Positions 44,961 through 54,107 are shown, numbered from the stretch's first letter. The stretch is DNA of 64,000 nt from Amycolatopsis tucumanensis (GCF_021654135.1 NZ_JAKGSD010000005.1:1-64000); one strand, 5' to 3'. Notes: generated from the letters alone by a model not told the origin. Program-made: numbers and translations.

Positions 44961-45809
44961 TCAGCCGATCGTCACCGCGGTGAACTTGACCTCCATGTTC
45001 GGCTTGCCGCCACCCGGGCTCGGGTCGAAGCTGCCGTCGTGGCCCGCGCGCGCCACCTTGTCGAGCACCTCCAGGCCGGCGTCGCCGATCGAACCGAACA
45101 CCGTGTAGTCCGGGCTCAGCTCCGCCGGGCCGTACACCATGAAGAACTGGCTGCCGTTGGTGTTCGGGCCCGCGTTGGCCATCGCCAGCAGGCCGCGGCC
45201 GTAGGTCAGCTCGGGGAACGTCTCGTCGGCGAACGAATAGCCGGGACCACCACTGCCGGTGCCGGTCGGGTCACCGCACTGCAACATCATCAGGCTCGCG
45301 TCGGTGCCCAGCCGCGCGCACGCGGTGTCGGTGTAGTACCCCTGCTGCGCCAGGCTCAGGAAGCTGTTCACGGTGCACGGCGCGAGCGCGCGGTCCAGCG
45401 TCAGCGGGATGTCACCGGCGGTGGTCTTCAGCGTGACGTTCACCGTCCCGGTCGACGGGATGTCCTTGGTCTGCGGCGGGTTGTTCGGCTTCGCGGCGGG
45501 CTCGCTCGGCGTGGCCGGGTACTCGCACTGCACGGGGTTCGCCAGCGGCGTCGGCCGCTGCGGCACCGCGGCGCGCTGCGTCGGGATGTTCAGCTCGGAC
45601 GAGGGCGAGGTCGTCGGGGAGGCCGCCGCGTCGCCGCCGTCGCCGCCGCGGGTAGCGAAGAACACCACCAGACCGGCGACCACCACCACCGCGCCGACGG
45701 TCGCGCCGACGCCGACGATCTTCCGGCGTTTCGCCTGCTCCGCCCGGCGGGCCATCTGCCGCTCGAGCTTGCGCTTCGCGGCCTCACGGCGCTGCTGGTT
45801 GGTCGCCAC
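44961..45809 (-). CDS. Membrane-anchored cyclophilin-type peptidyl-prolyl isomerase
   Basis: The 282 aa protein starts with a basic cytoplasmic helix (ATNQQRREAAKRKLERQMARR), one membrane helix at about 34-54 and a Ser/Thr/Pro linker. An extracytoplasmic cyclophilin domain follows (PCTVNSFLSLAQQGYYTD, LQCGDPTGTGSGGPGY, LAMANAGPNTNGSQFFMVYG). It is colinear with mycobacterial PpiB (Rv2582), also located just after relA. GTG 45809 is chosen because GGAGGG stands four bases upstream. The longer frame from 45827 lacks an SD. Confidence 0.92.
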   Translation of the reverse strand: MATNQQRREAAKRKLERQMARRAEQAKRRKIVGVGATVGAVVVVAGLVVFFATRGGDGGDAAASPTTSPSSELNIPTQRAAVPQRPTPLANPVQCEYPATPSEPAAKPNNPPQTKDIPSTGTVNVTLKTTAGDIPLTLDRALAPCTVNSFLSLAQQGYYTDTACARLGTDASLMMLQCGDPTGTGSGGPGYSFADETFPELTYGRGLLAMANAGPNTNGSQFFMVYGPAELSPDYTVFGSIGDAGLEVLDKVARAGHDGSFDPSPGGGKPNMEVKFTAVTIG

Positions 45810-45954
45810 CTGCCCTCCAGAATCCACTCGACGTCACCGATCGGGTGGCGGCAGTCTATGGGCACAGCCTGTGAGGACCCTGTACAGCCCCGGTTAGGGT
45901 GGGTGCCGGGCATCCCGGGCACGGGTGGACGGGTCGACGCGGAGGTGGATTTTC

Positions 45955-46578
45955 GTGCTCGTCGTCGGGTTTCCGGCAGGCGCGCTGCGGGCCAACTGCT
46001 ACCTGCTCGCGCCCGGCCCGGACACCGCCTGTGTGGTGGTCGACCCGGGTGAGGACTCCGCGGCCCGCGTCGCCGAGGCCCTCGCCGAGCACCGCCTCAC
46101 CCCGGCGGCCGTGCTCGCCACCCACGGCCACTCCGACCACGTCGGAGGCGCGGCGGCGCTCACCGCGGCCCACGACGTTCCGATGTGGATCCACCCCGCC
46201 GACCGCGGCCTGCACGACGGCGACCAGCCCGCGGACGTCCGCGACCTCACCGGCGCGCCGCTGGAGCTGGCCGGCCTGGCGATCGATGTCGACCTCGTGC
46301 CCGGCCACACCGACGGCTCGGTGGTGTTCCGCGTGACCACACCGGAGGGCGGCCGGCTCGCTCTGACCGGCGACACGCTCTTCGCCGGCTCGGTCGGCCG
46401 CGGCGACCAGCGGCGGCTGGGGGAGTCGCTGCGCGACGCGCTGCTGCCGCTGCCCGACGACACGGTGGTGCTGCCCGGGCACGGCCCGGCCACGACGATC
46501 GGCCGCGAACGGGCCGGCAATCCGTTCCTGAGCGGGGCGCGCAGCGTCGTCCCGGTGCGGCGATGGGGGGAGAAGTGA
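45955..46578 (+). CDS. Glyoxalase II-like metallo-beta-lactamase-fold hydrolase
   Basis: The 207 aa protein has the metal ligands THGHSDHVGG near 56-60, HTDGSVVF (PGHT) near 113, the bridging aspartate in LTGDTLFAGSVGRGD near 137 and the final HGPATTIG near 180. It resembles Rv2581c, the next gene in mycobacteria, likely hydrolysing glutathione- or mycothiol-type thioesters. GTG 45955 is chosen because GGAGG lies nine bases upstream. The conserved block shared with mycobacteria ends with this gene; hisS, which follows it there, is not present. Confidence 0.88.
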   Translation: MLVVGFPAGALRANCYLLAPGPDTACVVVDPGEDSAARVAEALAEHRLTPAAVLATHGHSDHVGGAAALTAAHDVPMWIHPADRGLHDGDQPADVRDLTGAPLELAGLAIDVDLVPGHTDGSVVFRVTTPEGGRLALTGDTLFAGSVGRGDQRRLGESLRDALLPLPDDTVVLPGHGPATTIGRERAGNPFLSGARSVVPVRRWGEK

Positions 46579-47228
46579 CCGAGCCGAAGAAGCCGGTGGA
46601 ACCGCAGCGGCTGCCGCTGCACCAGGAGGACCCGGGGCTGACGCGCCGCAGGCTGATCTCCGGCCTGGCGGGCGTGCTGATCATGGCCGCCGCGTTCGGC
46701 GGGATCGCGGGACTGATCGGCGGGCAGGTCGCCGGACTGGTCGCCGCGGCGATCGTCGGGCTGCCGCTGCTGTACGTGGTGCTGTGGAACGTGCGGCGCA
46801 AGCTGTGGCTGGAGGGCACGGCGGTACTGGTGCGCACATGGCGCACCCGCCGGGTGGACCTGGCGCAGGCGCGGCGCATCGACCTGCTGGTGACCGACGT
46901 GCGCGGCGCGCGCACGGTCAGCCTGCTGTTCAACTCCGGGCAGCGCGGCCAGGTCGTCAAGATCGACCTGGCCGTCTACGCCGGCACCGGCGGGCGCGAG
47001 CTGCCCATCCTCACGCTGCGGCGGCTGGCCGACGCGGTGGCGAACAACATCGAGGCCAACGGGCTGGTGTTTTCCGAGCTGCTGGTCGCGCAGCTGCGTG
47101 CCGAAGCGCGGGGCGCGGGCGTGCCGGACCGGCCGCTCTACCAGCTGGCGTCCGCGGCGCCATCGGGCAAGATCGCCCAGCGGTTCACGATGGAGGCCGT
47201 GAGCCGGTTCGTCGCGCAGCTGGGGTGA
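46575..47228 (+). CDS. Membrane protein with PH-like domain, unknown function
   Basis: The 217 aa protein has two adjacent membrane helices (about 25-48 and 53-70) followed by a cytoplasmic beta-rich region (VRRKLWLEGTAVLVRTWRTRRVDLAQARRIDLLVTD) resembling bacterial PH-like domains, and a helical tail. The GTG overlaps the glyoxalase stop by four bases, so both are coupled. Its 3' end overlaps the convergent gene at 47185 by 44 bp. I do not recognise a specific family function. Confidence 0.65.
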   Translation: MTEPKKPVEPQRLPLHQEDPGLTRRRLISGLAGVLIMAAAFGGIAGLIGGQVAGLVAAAIVGLPLLYVVLWNVRRKLWLEGTAVLVRTWRTRRVDLAQARRIDLLVTDVRGARTVSLLFNSGQRGQVVKIDLAVYAGTGGRELPILTLRRLADAVANNIEANGLVFSELLVAQLRAEARGAGVPDRPLYQLASAAPSGKIAQRFTMEAVSRFVAQLG

Positions 47229-47457
47229 TCTCGCCGTTGCGGCCGCCGAGCCGGTCCTCGATCCGGGACAGCTGCTCGCGGATGCCTTCCAGCTGGTAGA
47301 CGATCTCCGGCAGCTCCTCCGCGGCGAAGGTGGCGAGCCGCTCCAGGTGCTTGGCCGCGTCGCGCAGTTCGGTGAGAGCGGTGGCGATCCGCGGCAGGCT
47401 CGTGACCGTGCGGGCCACGGCTTTCGTCAGGCGCCGCGGCAGTGCGTGAACGACCAT
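47185..47457 (-). CDS. Short coiled-coil hypothetical protein
   Basis: The 90 aa product is helical with a probable amphipathic coiled coil (ATALTELRDAAKHLERLATFAAEELPEIVYQLEGIREQLSRIEDRL). The start ATG is preceded by AGGGGT within ten bases. It overlaps the end of the opposite gene by 44 bp. Size and pattern resemble small cell-envelope or phasin-like helical proteins, but no function is claimed. Confidence 0.5.
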   Translation of the reverse strand: MVVHALPRRLTKAVARTVTSLPRIATALTELRDAAKHLERLATFAAEELPEIVYQLEGIREQLSRIEDRLGGRNGEITPAARRTGSRPPS

Positions 47458-47542
47458 GACCCCTCCCCGCCGGACGGGAACTGTGCCCGGCCTTCGTACC
47501 CCATCGCGGGGGCCGCGACCAGGGCGGGGTGCTCCCGTGTGG

Positions 47543-49321
47543 CTAGCGGTCGCTGGTGTGGCTGATGTGACTGGTGGGCTCGCGGCTGGCGATCAGCGCG
47601 GCGAGGACGGTGGTGACCGGCACCGCCGCGACGATGCCGACGCTGCCCGCCAGAGTCCGGACGATCTCCTGCGCGATGTCCTGCGAGCCGAGGATCGCGC
47701 CGAGCCCGACGCCGGAGATCGACGAGTACAGCATCACCGGCAGCGCGGCGCCCGCGTACGCCATCACCAGCGTGTTCACCGCGGAACCGACGTGGTCGCG
47801 GCCGATGCGCAGCCCGGCGGAGTACAGCTCGCGCCAGCTCAGTGACGGGTTGGCGCGGCGCAGCTCCCACACGGCGCTGGTCTGGGTGACGGTGACGTCG
47901 TCGAGCACGCCGAGCGCGCCGATGACGATGCCGGCCAGCAGCAGGCCGCGCGCGTCGATGCCGTGACCGAGGGCGGCGATGAGCGTCGAGGTGCTGTCGT
48001 CCAGGCCGGTCAGCGACGCGGCCGCGGAGAAGATCGCCGACAGCGCGCCGATCAGCGCGAGGCTCACCAGCGTGCCCAGCACCGCTACCGAGGTGCGGGC
48101 GGACAGGCCGTGGGTCAGGTACAGGGCGATGAACATGATCAGCCCGGCGCCCACGATCGCGACCAGCAGCGGGTTCTCCCCGGCCAGGATCGCGGGCAGC
48201 ACGAACGCCACGAGCACGACGAAGCTGAGGACCAGCGCGCCGAGGGCGGCCACGCCGTGCCAGCGCCCGAGGACGACCACGGCGACCGCGAACAACGCGG
48301 CGAGCACCGCGAGCGGGAAGCCGCGCTGGAAGTCGACGAGCTGGTAGGAGGAGGGGTCGGCGGCGTCCGCGCCGTTGTAGGCCAGCACGACGTCGTCGCC
48401 GGCGGTGAAGCGCGGCGTGCTCGGCTCGATGGGCACGGTCAGCTCGACGCTGTGGCCGCTGCCAGGGCCGTCGGTGAGGGCGATCGTGGCGGTGAGGCAG
48501 GGCTTGGCGTCCGGCTGGTCGCCGACCTGCACCTGACCGGCGGCCAGGCACGGGCCGGAGGTGGCGGTGGTGATGGTGCCGTGGACCGGGGTGCCCTGGG
48601 AGATCGCCGAGGCAGGCTTGTCCTGGCCCCAGGGGTAGAGCAGCAGCAGCCCGGCGACGGTGAGGGCCGCGATGGGGGCGAGCAGCCAGATGAGGAGGAG
48701 CTTGACGCGCCGGGAGGCCGGGGGTGCGGGGGAGTGGCCGTGCCCGTGGCCGTGCCCGGTGGGTGGAGTGGCGGGCGGCGCGGCGGCGCGGCGGCGGCGG
48801 GTGGGGGCGGCGGTGCCGTCGGCCACGCCGGTGCGGGGGCGTTCGGCGTGGTCTGGTGCCGGCTCGGCGGTGGGGTGGTGCCCGTCCGCGCTCCGGGCGC
48901 GGTGCGCTGCGCGGGCGGATCGCTCTTCGGGAGGATCGGCTTGGCGGGCCGCTTCACTGGTGCGACGTGTCCCGCGGCCGGCGGCCGCCTCGGCGGCCAG
49001 GCGCCGGGACCGGCGAGTGGTGCCGTCGGGGTCCCCGCCGCTCGTCGCGGCGGGCTGCTGACGGTGCGCCGGGCGGCGTGCCCTCGGGGCGGAGGGGACG
49101 GCACCGTCCTGCGGTTCCCCGGCTTTCGCCGGGTCGGCGGCGTGCCCACGCTGCGCGTCCGCACGCCCGCCGGTGCGCGGGGAATCCCCGGCGGGCCAGG
49201 CCGAGGCGCCGGGTTCGGTGTAGCCGCGCGTCCGGCGTGCGCGGCGGGGGTCGGCAGCAGGCGGCCCGGGGACGCGGCGGATCGGACCGGTCTCCGCCGC
49301 GGGGTCGTCGTCGTGCTGCAC
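47543..49321 (-). CDS. YibE/F-family membrane protein with long disordered N-terminus
   Basis: The 592 aa protein has about 210 proline/arginine/alanine-rich, low-complexity residues, then a first helix (KLLLIWLLAPIAALTVAGLLLLYPWG). An extracytoplasmic beta domain (about 240-340) follows, then about eight helices. The conserved YibE/F block DARGLLLAGIVIGALGVLDDVTVTQTSAVWELR is present, along with LYLTHGLSARTS. The start is uncertain in such sequence; GTG 49321 keeps the coding-like part, and several later starts are possible. The family's role is unknown. It is divergent from the SsgA-like gene at 49452. Confidence 0.78.
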   Translation of the reverse strand: MQHDDDPAAETGPIRRVPGPPAADPRRARRTRGYTEPGASAWPAGDSPRTGGRADAQRGHAADPAKAGEPQDGAVPSAPRARRPAHRQQPAATSGGDPDGTTRRSRRLAAEAAAGRGTRRTSEAARQADPPEERSARAAHRARSADGHHPTAEPAPDHAERPRTGVADGTAAPTRRRRAAAPPATPPTGHGHGHGHSPAPPASRRVKLLLIWLLAPIAALTVAGLLLLYPWGQDKPASAISQGTPVHGTITTATSGPCLAAGQVQVGDQPDAKPCLTATIALTDGPGSGHSVELTVPIEPSTPRFTAGDDVVLAYNGADAADPSSYQLVDFQRGFPLAVLAALFAVAVVVLGRWHGVAALGALVLSFVVLVAFVLPAILAGENPLLVAIVGAGLIMFIALYLTHGLSARTSVAVLGTLVSLALIGALSAIFSAAASLTGLDDSTSTLIAALGHGIDARGLLLAGIVIGALGVLDDVTVTQTSAVWELRRANPSLSWRELYSAGLRIGRDHVGSAVNTLVMAYAGAALPVMLYSSISGVGLGAILGSQDIAQEIVRTLAGSVGIVAAVPVTTVLAALIASREPTSHISHTSDR

Positions 49322-49451
49322 CGGTCCATCGTCCCGCCCGCCCGTGTCACTCCAGCGGGTGGGTCGTGAAATTCCTCCGCGAAACCGCGTAACGACGGCG
49401 GCGTGGCTCCGTCCTACTGGCGTAGAGCAGCAGGAGGACAGGAGGCCCATC

Positions 49452-49856
49452 GTGCACGCCGAAACGGTCGAAGAACACCAGTTCGTCAGCCTGGACGGCT
49501 ACGACGTCCCGGTCTTCTCCCGGTGGAGCTACACCACCGCCGATCCCTACGCCGTCACGCTGTCCTTCCGCGCCGACCGCGGCCGCTGGGTCGAGTGGTG
49601 CTTCGCGCGCGACCTGCTCGTCGAGGGCCTGAACGGGCCGGCTGGCGAGGGCGACGTGCGGATCCGGCCCGACGTGACGGCAGGCCCGGACCAGCTGATG
49701 ATGGAGCTGGAGTCGCCGGACGGGTACGCGATCGTCGAGTTCAGCCGCGAAGGCGCGGCCCGCTTCATCGCCTCCACCCACACACTCGTGCCGCTCGGCG
49801 CGGAGGGCGCCCTGGTCGACGTGGACGGGTTCATCGCGGAGATCACCAAGGTCTGA
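49452..49856 (+). CDS. SsgA-family sporulation/cell division regulator, second copy
   Basis: The 134 aa protein matches the SALP family: TTADPYAVTLSF near 28, RWVEWCFARDLLVEGLNGP near 44 and GDVRIRPD near 68. GTG 49452 follows AGGAGGACAGGAGG, an unusually strong double SD. Compared with the copy at 170-595 it keeps the core block but has a different N-terminus and lacks the PGNEH tail. It probably acts at another stage of septation. It stands alone between the YibE/F gene and the phosphodiester glycosidase. Confidence 0.88.
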   Translation: MHAETVEEHQFVSLDGYDVPVFSRWSYTTADPYAVTLSFRADRGRWVEWCFARDLLVEGLNGPAGEGDVRIRPDVTAGPDQLMMELESPDGYAIVEFSREGAARFIASTHTLVPLGAEGALVDVDGFIAEITKV

Positions 49857-49911
49857 GAGCCGTTCCCCGCGGCGGCCCGCGGCGTTCACCACGCCGTGAT
49901 CGACTCCGCGG

Positions 49912-51093
49912 ATGAGCCTGCTCACGCGCGCCACGGCGGCGGTGGCCGCCCTCCTGCTCCTCCTCGTCACCGCTCCCGCGGCGGTCGCCGACACCGCGCT
50001 CGCCCGCGGTGTCGCCTACCGGACCCTGACCCTGTCCACCGCGCACGGACCGGTCGTCGCGCACCTCGTCACGGCCGACCTGACCGATCCGCGCGTGGAC
50101 GTCGACCTGCTGCACCCGGCGTCGGTCGCCGAGCGGGCCACCGTCTCCGCCCTGGTCACCGCGCAGCACGCGGTCGCGGGGATCAACGGCGACTTCTTCA
50201 ACATCAGCGAGACCCACGCCGGGATCACCCCCACCGGGTCCTCGGTCGGGCCGGAGATCGCCGACGGCGACGACCTCAAGTACGCCGTGCCGGACGGGCA
50301 GCGGTTCGGTCCCGCGATGCCGTCCGGCGTCACCACCAGCGACGTGTTCGGCTTCGGCGCCGACCACCGGTTGCGCACCGCGCGGCTGGAGTTCGCGGGC
50401 ACGCTGCGCTCCCGGGCGGGCGAGTTCGACCTGGAAGGGCTCAACCAGTACGCGCTGCCGGTGGACGGCATCGGCGTCTACACCCCGGAATGGGGCTCGA
50501 TGTCCCGGGCCCGCGCGGCCTGCGGCACCGACACCAGCCGCTCGGCGCCGTGCACCTCGCAGGTCGAGGAGGTCGTGGTGCGGCACGGGGTCGTGGTCGC
50601 CGAGTCCGCGGGCGCGGGCGCCGGGCCGATCGAACCCGGCAGCGTCGTGCTGCTCGGCCGCGAGCGCGGGGCGACCGAGCTGGCCGGGCTCCGGGTGGGC
50701 GACCGGGTGCTGGTGACCGACCGGCTCGTCGCGCGGGGCGTGCCGCCGTTCGAGTTCGCGGTCGGCGGGTTCCCCATCCTGGACGAAGGGGCCGCGCTGC
50801 CCGGGCTGGACGCCTCGCTCGCGCCGCGCACGGCGGCCGGGGCGAGCGCGGACGGGCGGACGCTGTACCTGCTCGCGGTCGACGGCCGCAGCGCCGCCAG
50901 CACCGGGATGGGCGTCGGCGAGGTCGCGGCGCTGCTGGCGTCGCTGGGCGCGAGCGAGGCGGTGAACCTCGACGGTGGCGGGTCGACGACCCTGGTGACC
51001 GCCGGTCGCGGCGCCCCGGTGACGGTGCGCAACACGCCCTCGGACGGCGCGGAACGCGCGGTCGCCAACGGGATCGGCGTGTTCGTCCGTTAA
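49912..51093 (+). CDS. Secreted phosphodiester glycosidase (NAGPA domain)
   Basis: The 393 aa protein has a signal peptide (residues 1-26, ending in APAAVADT). It also has the NAGPA-type domain typical of enzymes that remove GlcNAc from phosphodiesters: AVAGINGDFFNI near 86, FAVGGFPIL near 282 and the hallmark EAVNLDGGGSTTLV near 350. In bacteria such proteins may process teichoic acid or other surface phosphodiester glycans. The stop overlaps the end of the convergent DUF1275 gene by four bases. No SD is evident. Confidence 0.85.
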   Translation: MSLLTRATAAVAALLLLLVTAPAAVADTALARGVAYRTLTLSTAHGPVVAHLVTADLTDPRVDVDLLHPASVAERATVSALVTAQHAVAGINGDFFNISETHAGITPTGSSVGPEIADGDDLKYAVPDGQRFGPAMPSGVTTSDVFGFGADHRLRTARLEFAGTLRSRAGEFDLEGLNQYALPVDGIGVYTPEWGSMSRARAACGTDTSRSAPCTSQVEEVVVRHGVVVAESAGAGAGPIEPGSVVLLGRERGATELAGLRVGDRVLVTDRLVARGVPPFEFAVGGFPILDEGAALPGLDASLAPRTAAGASADGRTLYLLAVDGRSAASTGMGVGEVAALLASLGASEAVNLDGGGSTTLVTAGRGAPVTVRNTPSDGAERAVANGIGVFVR

Positions 51094-51776
51094 CCGGCGC
51101 GGCGGCGCAGCACCACGTGGGCGTGGTGCCCGGCGGCGACGAGGACCTGCGCCCCGCAGATGACGACGAGCACCCACCCGGCGCCGAGGTGGCGGACCAG
51201 GAACGCCCCGGCCACCGCACCCGCGACCAGGCCGGCCACCGACACCAGGCGCCGGGTGGTGGCGCCGCGACCGGCGGAACGGTCCGCGAGGTCGCCGACG
51301 AGAGCGGCCAGCGTGCGGGTGACCACGGTGGTCGTCATGTCCGGCACCGCCAGCCGGTTCACCGTGCCGTTGCGGACGCCCATCGCCAGTGCCAGCGCGG
51401 CGGCGGCGAGGTAGCGGGCACCGGCGAACGCCCCGGCCGCCGCGACTGCGGTCAGGGCCGCCTCCACCGCGAGGGCGCCGAGGAACGCCGGGTGCGGCGC
51501 GGCGATCGAGGACGCCAGCCACGCGGCGCCCGCGGCGCCGGCCACGAACGCGACGAGCGCGGTCACCGCCGCCGCGACGTCGAAACCGGGCTCCCCGGCC
51601 GCCGCGAAACCGAGGAACACCAGGTTGCCGGTCATGTTGGCGGTGAAGACCCTGCCCAGGGCCAGGAAGCTGACCGCGTCGATCAGGCCGCTGAGGACGG
51701 TCAGCGCCCCGAGCGCCACCGGCACCGGTTCGTGGTTCACCAGCCCGCGCACCACGCCTCCCCTCTCATCGTCCAC
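51090..51776 (-). CDS. DUF1275 (YoaK-type) membrane protein
   Basis: The 228 aa protein has about six helices and the YoaK-type N-terminus TVLSGLIDAVSFLALGRVFTANMTGNLVFLGFA, the family signature. Function is unknown. GTG 51776 overlaps the end of the binding-protein gene by 11 bp, so it may be the fourth member of the kinase operon. An internal GTG at 51752 following GGGGAGG is an alternative start. Confidence 0.8.
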   Translation of the reverse strand: MDDERGGVVRGLVNHEPVPVALGALTVLSGLIDAVSFLALGRVFTANMTGNLVFLGFAAAGEPGFDVAAAVTALVAFVAGAAGAAWLASSIAAPHPAFLGALAVEAALTAVAAAGAFAGARYLAAAALALAMGVRNGTVNRLAVPDMTTTVVTRTLAALVGDLADRSAGRGATTRRLVSVAGLVAGAVAGAFLVRHLGAGWVLVVICGAQVLVAAGHHAHVVLRRRAG

Positions 51777-53025
51777 ACGGGACGGACAGCCACTCCTGCG
51801 GCGGCACGCCCAGCCGGATGCGGTCCAGCTGCTCCAGCAGCGTCTCCAGCCTGCCGGGGTCGTCGAGGTACTCCAGCGCCGCCCGGTAGAAGGCGTTGGC
51901 CATGGTCGCCGGCATCAGGTCCGACGCGTCGAAGCAGAGCGTACCGCCCGAGCGGAGCGCCTCGGCGACCTTGCGGGCCGCCGGGTTGCCGTCGTAGACG
52001 CGCAGGTCCACCGAGCGCGTCGCGGAGAACGCGCTCCCGCCGCTGACCCGCGGCCAGATCTCCTGCGCCGCCGGGGAGGCGAGGTACCGGATCAGCGCCC
52101 GCGACGCCGGCGTGTCGGTGAACATGCCGGCCAGGTCGGCCGACACCTCGTAGGTCCCCGGCGCCACGTCCGGGCCTGCCGGCGGGACGGCCACGAAGTC
52201 CAGGCCGCGCCCGGCGTCCGGGTACCGCGCGAGCATGAACGACCCGTTGTGCTCGTACGCGCAGCTCTGCGGCGACGCCAGCATTCCCTTTCCGGCGTCG
52301 GCGAAGTCGGTCAGCAGCACCCGTCCCGGGTTGTCCCCGACGGTGCCCGCCATCATCGCGCCCCACGTCTGCCACGCCCGCCGCACCGCGGGCGCCGTCC
52401 ACGCCAGCTGCCCGGCCGCCCACTGCCGGTACACGTCCGGGCCGGCCTGGTGCAGCAGCACGTCCTCGACCCAGTCGGTGCCCGGCCACCCGGACACCGG
52501 CGGCGCGCTCAGCCCGAGGCACCAGGGTCGCGCGCCGGTCGCCGCGGCGAACTCGTCCCAAGTGGACGGCTGCGCCAGGCCGTGCAGGGCCGGGTTGAAC
52601 CACACGATGCTCTTCAGGTCCACCTTCACCGCGATCCCGTACAGGTGCGCCTGCCCGGCCACCTGCAGCTGGAGCCACTGTGGACCGTAGATCTCCGCGG
52701 GCGGCGCACCGAGCACGTCGTCCAGCGAGTACAGGTTGTGCGAGCGCACGTAGGTGACGAGCTCGCCCGGGTTGGGCACGACCGCGATGTCCGGCGGGTT
52801 GCCGTTCTGCACGTCCGAGGCGAGGACCTGCGACACCGCGCGGGTGCCCTGGTAGCGCACCCGGATCCCGGTCTGCGCGGTGAACCCGGCCAGCACCTGC
52901 TCGAACGCGGCGCCCTCCGCGCCGGTCCACGACGCGAGCACGGTGAGTGTGCGCGTGCCCGCCCCGGCGCCGCAGCCGGTCAGGCACGCGGCGACCAGGA
53001 GCAGCACCCCGGCGAGGCCCCTCAT
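51766..53025 (-). CDS. Sugar-type ABC solute-binding lipoprotein in the kinase operon
   Basis: The 419 aa protein has a lipoprotein signal with lipobox LTGC (C18). The bilobed fold is that of carbohydrate-type (family 1) binding proteins: LTVLASWTGAEGAAFEQVLAGF, PPDIAVVPNPGELV, IVWFNPALHG, ADAGKGMLASPQSCAYEH and YLASPAAQEIWPR. No ABC permease or ATPase genes are adjacent. Instead it overlaps (ATGA) the membrane-sensor gene upstream. This suggests a sensing rather than a transport role. In mycobacteria the analogous slot holds the amino-acid binding lipoprotein GlnH. Confidence 0.85.
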   Translation of the reverse strand: MRGLAGVLLLVAACLTGCGAGAGTRTLTVLASWTGAEGAAFEQVLAGFTAQTGIRVRYQGTRAVSQVLASDVQNGNPPDIAVVPNPGELVTYVRSHNLYSLDDVLGAPPAEIYGPQWLQLQVAGQAHLYGIAVKVDLKSIVWFNPALHGLAQPSTWDEFAAATGARPWCLGLSAPPVSGWPGTDWVEDVLLHQAGPDVYRQWAAGQLAWTAPAVRRAWQTWGAMMAGTVGDNPGRVLLTDFADAGKGMLASPQSCAYEHNGSFMLARYPDAGRGLDFVAVPPAGPDVAPGTYEVSADLAGMFTDTPASRALIRYLASPAAQEIWPRVSGGSAFSATRSVDLRVYDGNPAARKVAEALRSGGTLCFDASDLMPATMANAFYRAALEYLDDPGRLETLLEQLDRIRLGVPPQEWLSVPCGR

Positions 53026-54107
53026 GAGCGGAACCGGTATTCGTCGAGCCGGGCGTGCAGCCCCCACCCGGCGAGCACGGCGATCGCCAGCGTCACCGCG
53101 GGCACCACGAGCGGCAGCTGGTTGCTCGCGGCGGCCGCCTCCAGCCGGTCGTTGACGTCCCGGGTGCCCGCGGCGGTGGTCGCCTCGTCCGGGATGGCCC
53201 CCGCCACGCTCGTCGGCGCCGGGCCGGCGGCGGCCACCGTGAGGCCGCAGTCCCCGGCCCGGCAGTGCGCGGTGACCAGCCGGATCAGCTTGTCCTGGCC
53301 GTCGGCGTCGGTCAGCGCCATCCGCCGGTCCCACCCGGCCAGCACGCCGGTCAGCCGGTCCTGCGCGGTCGCCAGCCGATGCGCCGCGACGAGCGTGAAC
53401 ATCATGCTGGCGCACAACCCGAGCAGCAGCAACGTCGCCGCCAGCAACTGCGGGTTCAGCAGCCGCTGGAAGCGCTTCCCCAGGTACAGCTGCGTGACGC
53501 AGAGCAGCGCGAGCAGCAACGCGACCGGCACCGCCCACAGCGCGGGCGTCGCCGGGTGCAGCCAGCCGGTCGTCAGCTGCCGCGCCAGCGCCTGCTCCTG
53601 CACCGACCGCAGGTCGTCGAGCTGTTTCAGCACGCCGTCGGGGGAGCGCAGCAGCTGCGACGAGGCGTCCCACAGGTCGGCCGTGCCGACGACCTCGCCG
53701 CCGCCCTGCCGGTAGTGCGCGTCGGCCTGCGCGACCGCCGCCCGGTAGGCGGCGAGCAGCCCCTCGACCAGCCGCAGGATCTGGCTGCCCGCGTCCCCGG
53801 CCTCGTTCAGCTCGGCGGCGCGGGTGAGGCTCTGGCTCGCCAGCGCGGTCTGCGTGGCGTACTCGGTGCCCGCTCCGGCGAGGCGGACCTCGCCGGAGGA
53901 GAAGCTGCGCACGGCCGCCCGGTCCGCGCGGATCAGCGCCGACTTCGCCGCCGCGACCTCGACGACCGCCTGCGCGGTCCGGTCCCGCACGGTCTCCGCC
54001 GCCGACTGCACGCCGCGCACCGTGGCGAACCCGGTGACCAGCACCGCCGCGGTGGTCACCAGCAGCGCCAGCCGCAGCCGGACCAGGGTGCGCCGGGTCG
54101 TGCTCAC
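53022..54107 (-). CDS. GlnX-like membrane sensor protein
   Basis: The 361 aa protein has four helices (about 11-31, 190-210, 220-246 and 333-350). Two extracytoplasmic helical domains flank the pair in the middle, the first (about 35-185) of four-helix-bundle type with many alanines, like a sensor domain. It overlaps the kinase stop (GTGA) upstream and the lipoprotein start downstream. Mycobacterial pknG lies in a cluster with a membrane protein of this kind (GlnX) that relays amino-acid binding by GlnH. The assignment rests on topology and gene order, not on recognisable motifs. Confidence 0.7.
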   Translation of the reverse strand: MSTTRRTLVRLRLALLVTTAAVLVTGFATVRGVQSAAETVRDRTAQAVVEVAAAKSALIRADRAAVRSFSSGEVRLAGAGTEYATQTALASQSLTRAAELNEAGDAGSQILRLVEGLLAAYRAAVAQADAHYRQGGGEVVGTADLWDASSQLLRSPDGVLKQLDDLRSVQEQALARQLTTGWLHPATPALWAVPVALLLALLCVTQLYLGKRFQRLLNPQLLAATLLLLGLCASMMFTLVAAHRLATAQDRLTGVLAGWDRRMALTDADGQDKLIRLVTAHCRAGDCGLTVAAAGPAPTSVAGAIPDEATTAAGTRDVNDRLEAAAASNQLPLVVPAVTLAIAVLAGWGLHARLDEYRFRS

